Shown: positions 61,886-64,000 of the stretch, in pieces
Numbering within the stretch: position 1 is the first letter of the stretch
How the letters are laid out: every line of letters begins with the position of its first letter
Source: Volvariella volvacea V23
Taxonomy: Eukaryota > Basidiomycota > Agaricomycetes > Agaricales > Pluteaceae
DNA: 64,000 nt
Direction: 5' to 3'
Assembly (NCBI GenBank): GCA_000349905.1
Contig: KB722736.1
Coordinates: 2,245,428-2,309,427 of the forward strand
Made by a program: the position numbers and the translations under genes
The notes under the pieces: model-generated
Told to the model about the DNA's origin: nothing
What the model saw: only the letters and a program-made list of their open reading frames with translations
Databases searched by the model: none

Positions 61886-64000
61886 TCATTGTGGCACGGC
61901 CTGTGGAGGCATCGGTGCATTGATAAGTCTCTCTGGGTATCTGAAAATGAATCATTATGCCTGAGTATCGCAAGCATGAATCCAATAGTGCACGCATACG
62001 CACCTTGCCTTGATCCTTGCCGCGAGGTCTTCCTCAAAGATTTGATCGTGCCCCAATTGATTGCCTAATGTCAACCATCTGACCCTGCGTCAGCACATTG
62101 AAATTACATTTGCAATAATTACATACCCTGGTCTTGCATTATGCTTTCTACCAAAAATCTCGACCTTTCGTCCGCCAGGACACATCCTCTCAATTAAACC
62201 ATAGACCTCGTCCGGCTTTCTGCTGGTTTCCCTCACCTCGCTCACAATGACATCCGTATCTATCCCGCGGTTGACCCATGAAGGAAACTTGAGCGACCCA
62301 GTTTGCTCATCAATGACAGTTTTCACCCCGACAAGCATGTGCTCCTTGGTATGATTCAGCCAATGGCCCGTACGGCCAGTGCGAATGACACGTTGGAGCT
62401 GTTGACCCAGAAAGATATACCTTGATTAGATACCTCTAGTGGAAGTTGGGTTACGGACCTGATTTGTCTTGACCCAGACAACCTCATCTATACGCGTATA
62501 CCCCCACACCTTCAAACATTCACGACCGACCTCCATGGCTCGACCGGTAACCCACAGGAATAGAAGACCTTCGTCTTGGAGGGCTGGTATAGGCATAGCA
62601 CGCATTTCATCATCTGTCATCGTACCATAAGGGAGCTTAAGAGCACATCAGGGTGACCAGCATTCCACGAGTAGTATAATGCTCACACTCATGTGGATAT
62701 CCCACGGAGGGTCGGCCATAATGACATGAAACTTTCCAAGAACAGAGTAGTCGAATTTTCGCAGATCACAATTGAGCCATTGCGGAGGATAGGTCTATTG
62801 TGCCAATCATGAATTGCAAGGAACTTAAACTTAATACCGAAAGTAATACTAACCGGAGTCAGACTCTTCTGAGGTCCCAAGCCAATAGCGAGTTTGTGCT
62901 TTTCTTTCCTTCTTGTCGTACTTGCCTTCCACTGAGCCATCTCCACCTCAGTTCCGTCCCAATCGATCTCGTAGTGTAGATAGCGGCATGGTGCTTTCTC
63001 CTTGCCTCTACCCCCTGCACCAAGACCAGAAGGAAGCGATGTTGGCACTCGTGCGTTCGGAGGAGCAGGTCCATGGCTGTATGAGGTACCGGGGAACGGA
63101 GGTATTGAAGGTGATTGTGCATACGTTGGCTCTGAGTAGCACGTGTTGAGGTAGGAGCAGTGCCCCAACGAAGGCTCAGTATGAGGACGGATGAGAGGTC
63201 TAAAGTGGACTCTATCGCAGATGGAAGAATTATTTGGGTCTGATGTGCCTCCATTAAGAGCGCTTCGCGCTTTGGCACACGCATCTTTGGTTATAAGAGA
63301 ACATATTGGTTCAAATGCCTCGTCTGTAGATCGAAACTTTCCAGCCACACCCATGAACAGCCAGATACAAAACACACCCCTAGGCCACTCACTTGTTCGG
63401 CTAATAATCTCCCTTTTGCGGTACTTTGCTGCATGATGGAATAAACCTCCCTCAGCTCCTTGCTCAACCGACTTAATTTCGATATCTTCTGGACTGTGGG
63501 TGCATCTTCAAAAGCGTCATCATCACCGCCACCATCACCACCACCGGAAGCAGAGTCTGCATCTTCGTCGACAACCCGCTTTCGCTTCCGTTGGAGGTTA
63601 TCCTGACCGCCACCGCTAGCGGCAACGGGTGATTTATGGTCCTGAAATGTGATGTCTGTGATGACTAGTTGACCATTCTCTGAGAGCAATGTCAGGTTTC
63701 CCTTATCCCAGCTTTGAGATATATTCTCCAAGATGGATTCAAAACGCGGCAAGTCCGTGAGCTTGAGCCTCGGCGGGGGTCCACATGATAGAAGACCCTT
63801 CGGCATCTTGAAAGTCATGACACGAGTGAGGAGCTCGAGCGAAGTGAGGGGTATAGAGAGCTTCCCAGATGTAACGAGGCCATTGAGGGCCGTAGTGATG
63901 ACGAGCTTTAGCTGTTCGTCTGTCATTGCTGTTGCGCGTGCGAGGATGAACTGCTGACCTCTTGCAAAGGCGTTGCCAAACAACGACAACCTGAAATAGG
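61886..64000 (-). CDS. IME4: N6-adenosine mRNA methyltransferase IME4/METTL3, partial at the window edge
   Basis: The catalytic subunit of the m6A writer; methylates adenosine in mRNA and in fungi is linked to meiosis and development. The MT-A70 domain is intact: [33 protein letters not shown] with the catalytic [97 protein letters not shown] and [11 protein letters not shown]. Upstream, an acidic-basic stretch ([19 protein letters not shown]) and the helical N-terminal part [17 protein letters not shown] are present. The 5' end is cut: an acceptor-like TTTCAG at 63990-63995 suggests another exon beyond base 64000. Stop at 61886-61888. Confidence 0.95.

Overview
The window is nuclear DNA of a filamentous basidiomycete, most likely an Agaricomycete. 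Genes are dense and carry many short GT-AG introns (mostly about 45-70 bases) and some very small exons. Several predicted proteins belong to families I know from mushroom-forming fungi: a DUF6534 membrane protein, a CcmS-related protein and a multi-intron P450 of the CYP64/CYP5144 style. The lysine enzyme homoisocitrate dehydrogenase also points to a fungus. I saw no bacterial operons, CRISPR arrays, tRNAs or intact transposons.

Positions 1-10,300 look like an accessory region. It holds an intact cytochrome P450 (266-2678, minus), a DUF6534 integral membrane protein cut into about sixteen exons (4364-6358, minus), an unrecognised coding-like stretch (about 7,200-8,170, minus) and a seven-helix GPCR-like membrane protein (8576-10266, plus). 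The spacers 2679-4363 and 6359-8575 are the least explained DNA in the window.

From about 10.7 kb on the content is mostly conserved eukaryotic genes. In order: mitochondrial ribosomal protein bL12m, CCR4-NOT subunit NOT3/5, the Bem1/Scd2 polarity scaffold, complex I subunit NDUFA12, L-2-hydroxyglutarate dehydrogenase, the Hsp90 co-chaperone Cns1/TTC4, a single-pass surface protein, ribosomal protein S7, an unusual Rab GTPase, an AMMECR1 protein, a PPR protein, ribosomal protein L3, a small secreted protein, a cytochrome-b5 reductase, a C2H2 regulator, a very large GAR-domain cytoskeletal protein, a coiled-coil membrane protein, a CcmS-related protein, LYS12, CDT2, ARL1, a WKF-domain protein, HEM1, ARG8, CWC21, a CGI-58-type alpha/beta hydrolase and, running off the right edge, the m6A methyltransferase IME4/METTL3.

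Many neighbours are divergent pairs sharing a short promoter: NOT3/BEM1, L2HGDH/CNS1, b5 reductase/C2H2 factor, LYS12/CDT2, ARL1/WKF and CWC21/hydrolase. At least eight products are expected in mitochondria (bL12m, NDUFA12, L2HGDH, PPR, b5 reductase, LYS12, HEM1, ARG8). This is ordinary fungal gene order, not a pathway cluster. Gene models were assembled by hand from splice motifs, reading phase and family resemblance, so internal exon borders are approximate unless given exactly.
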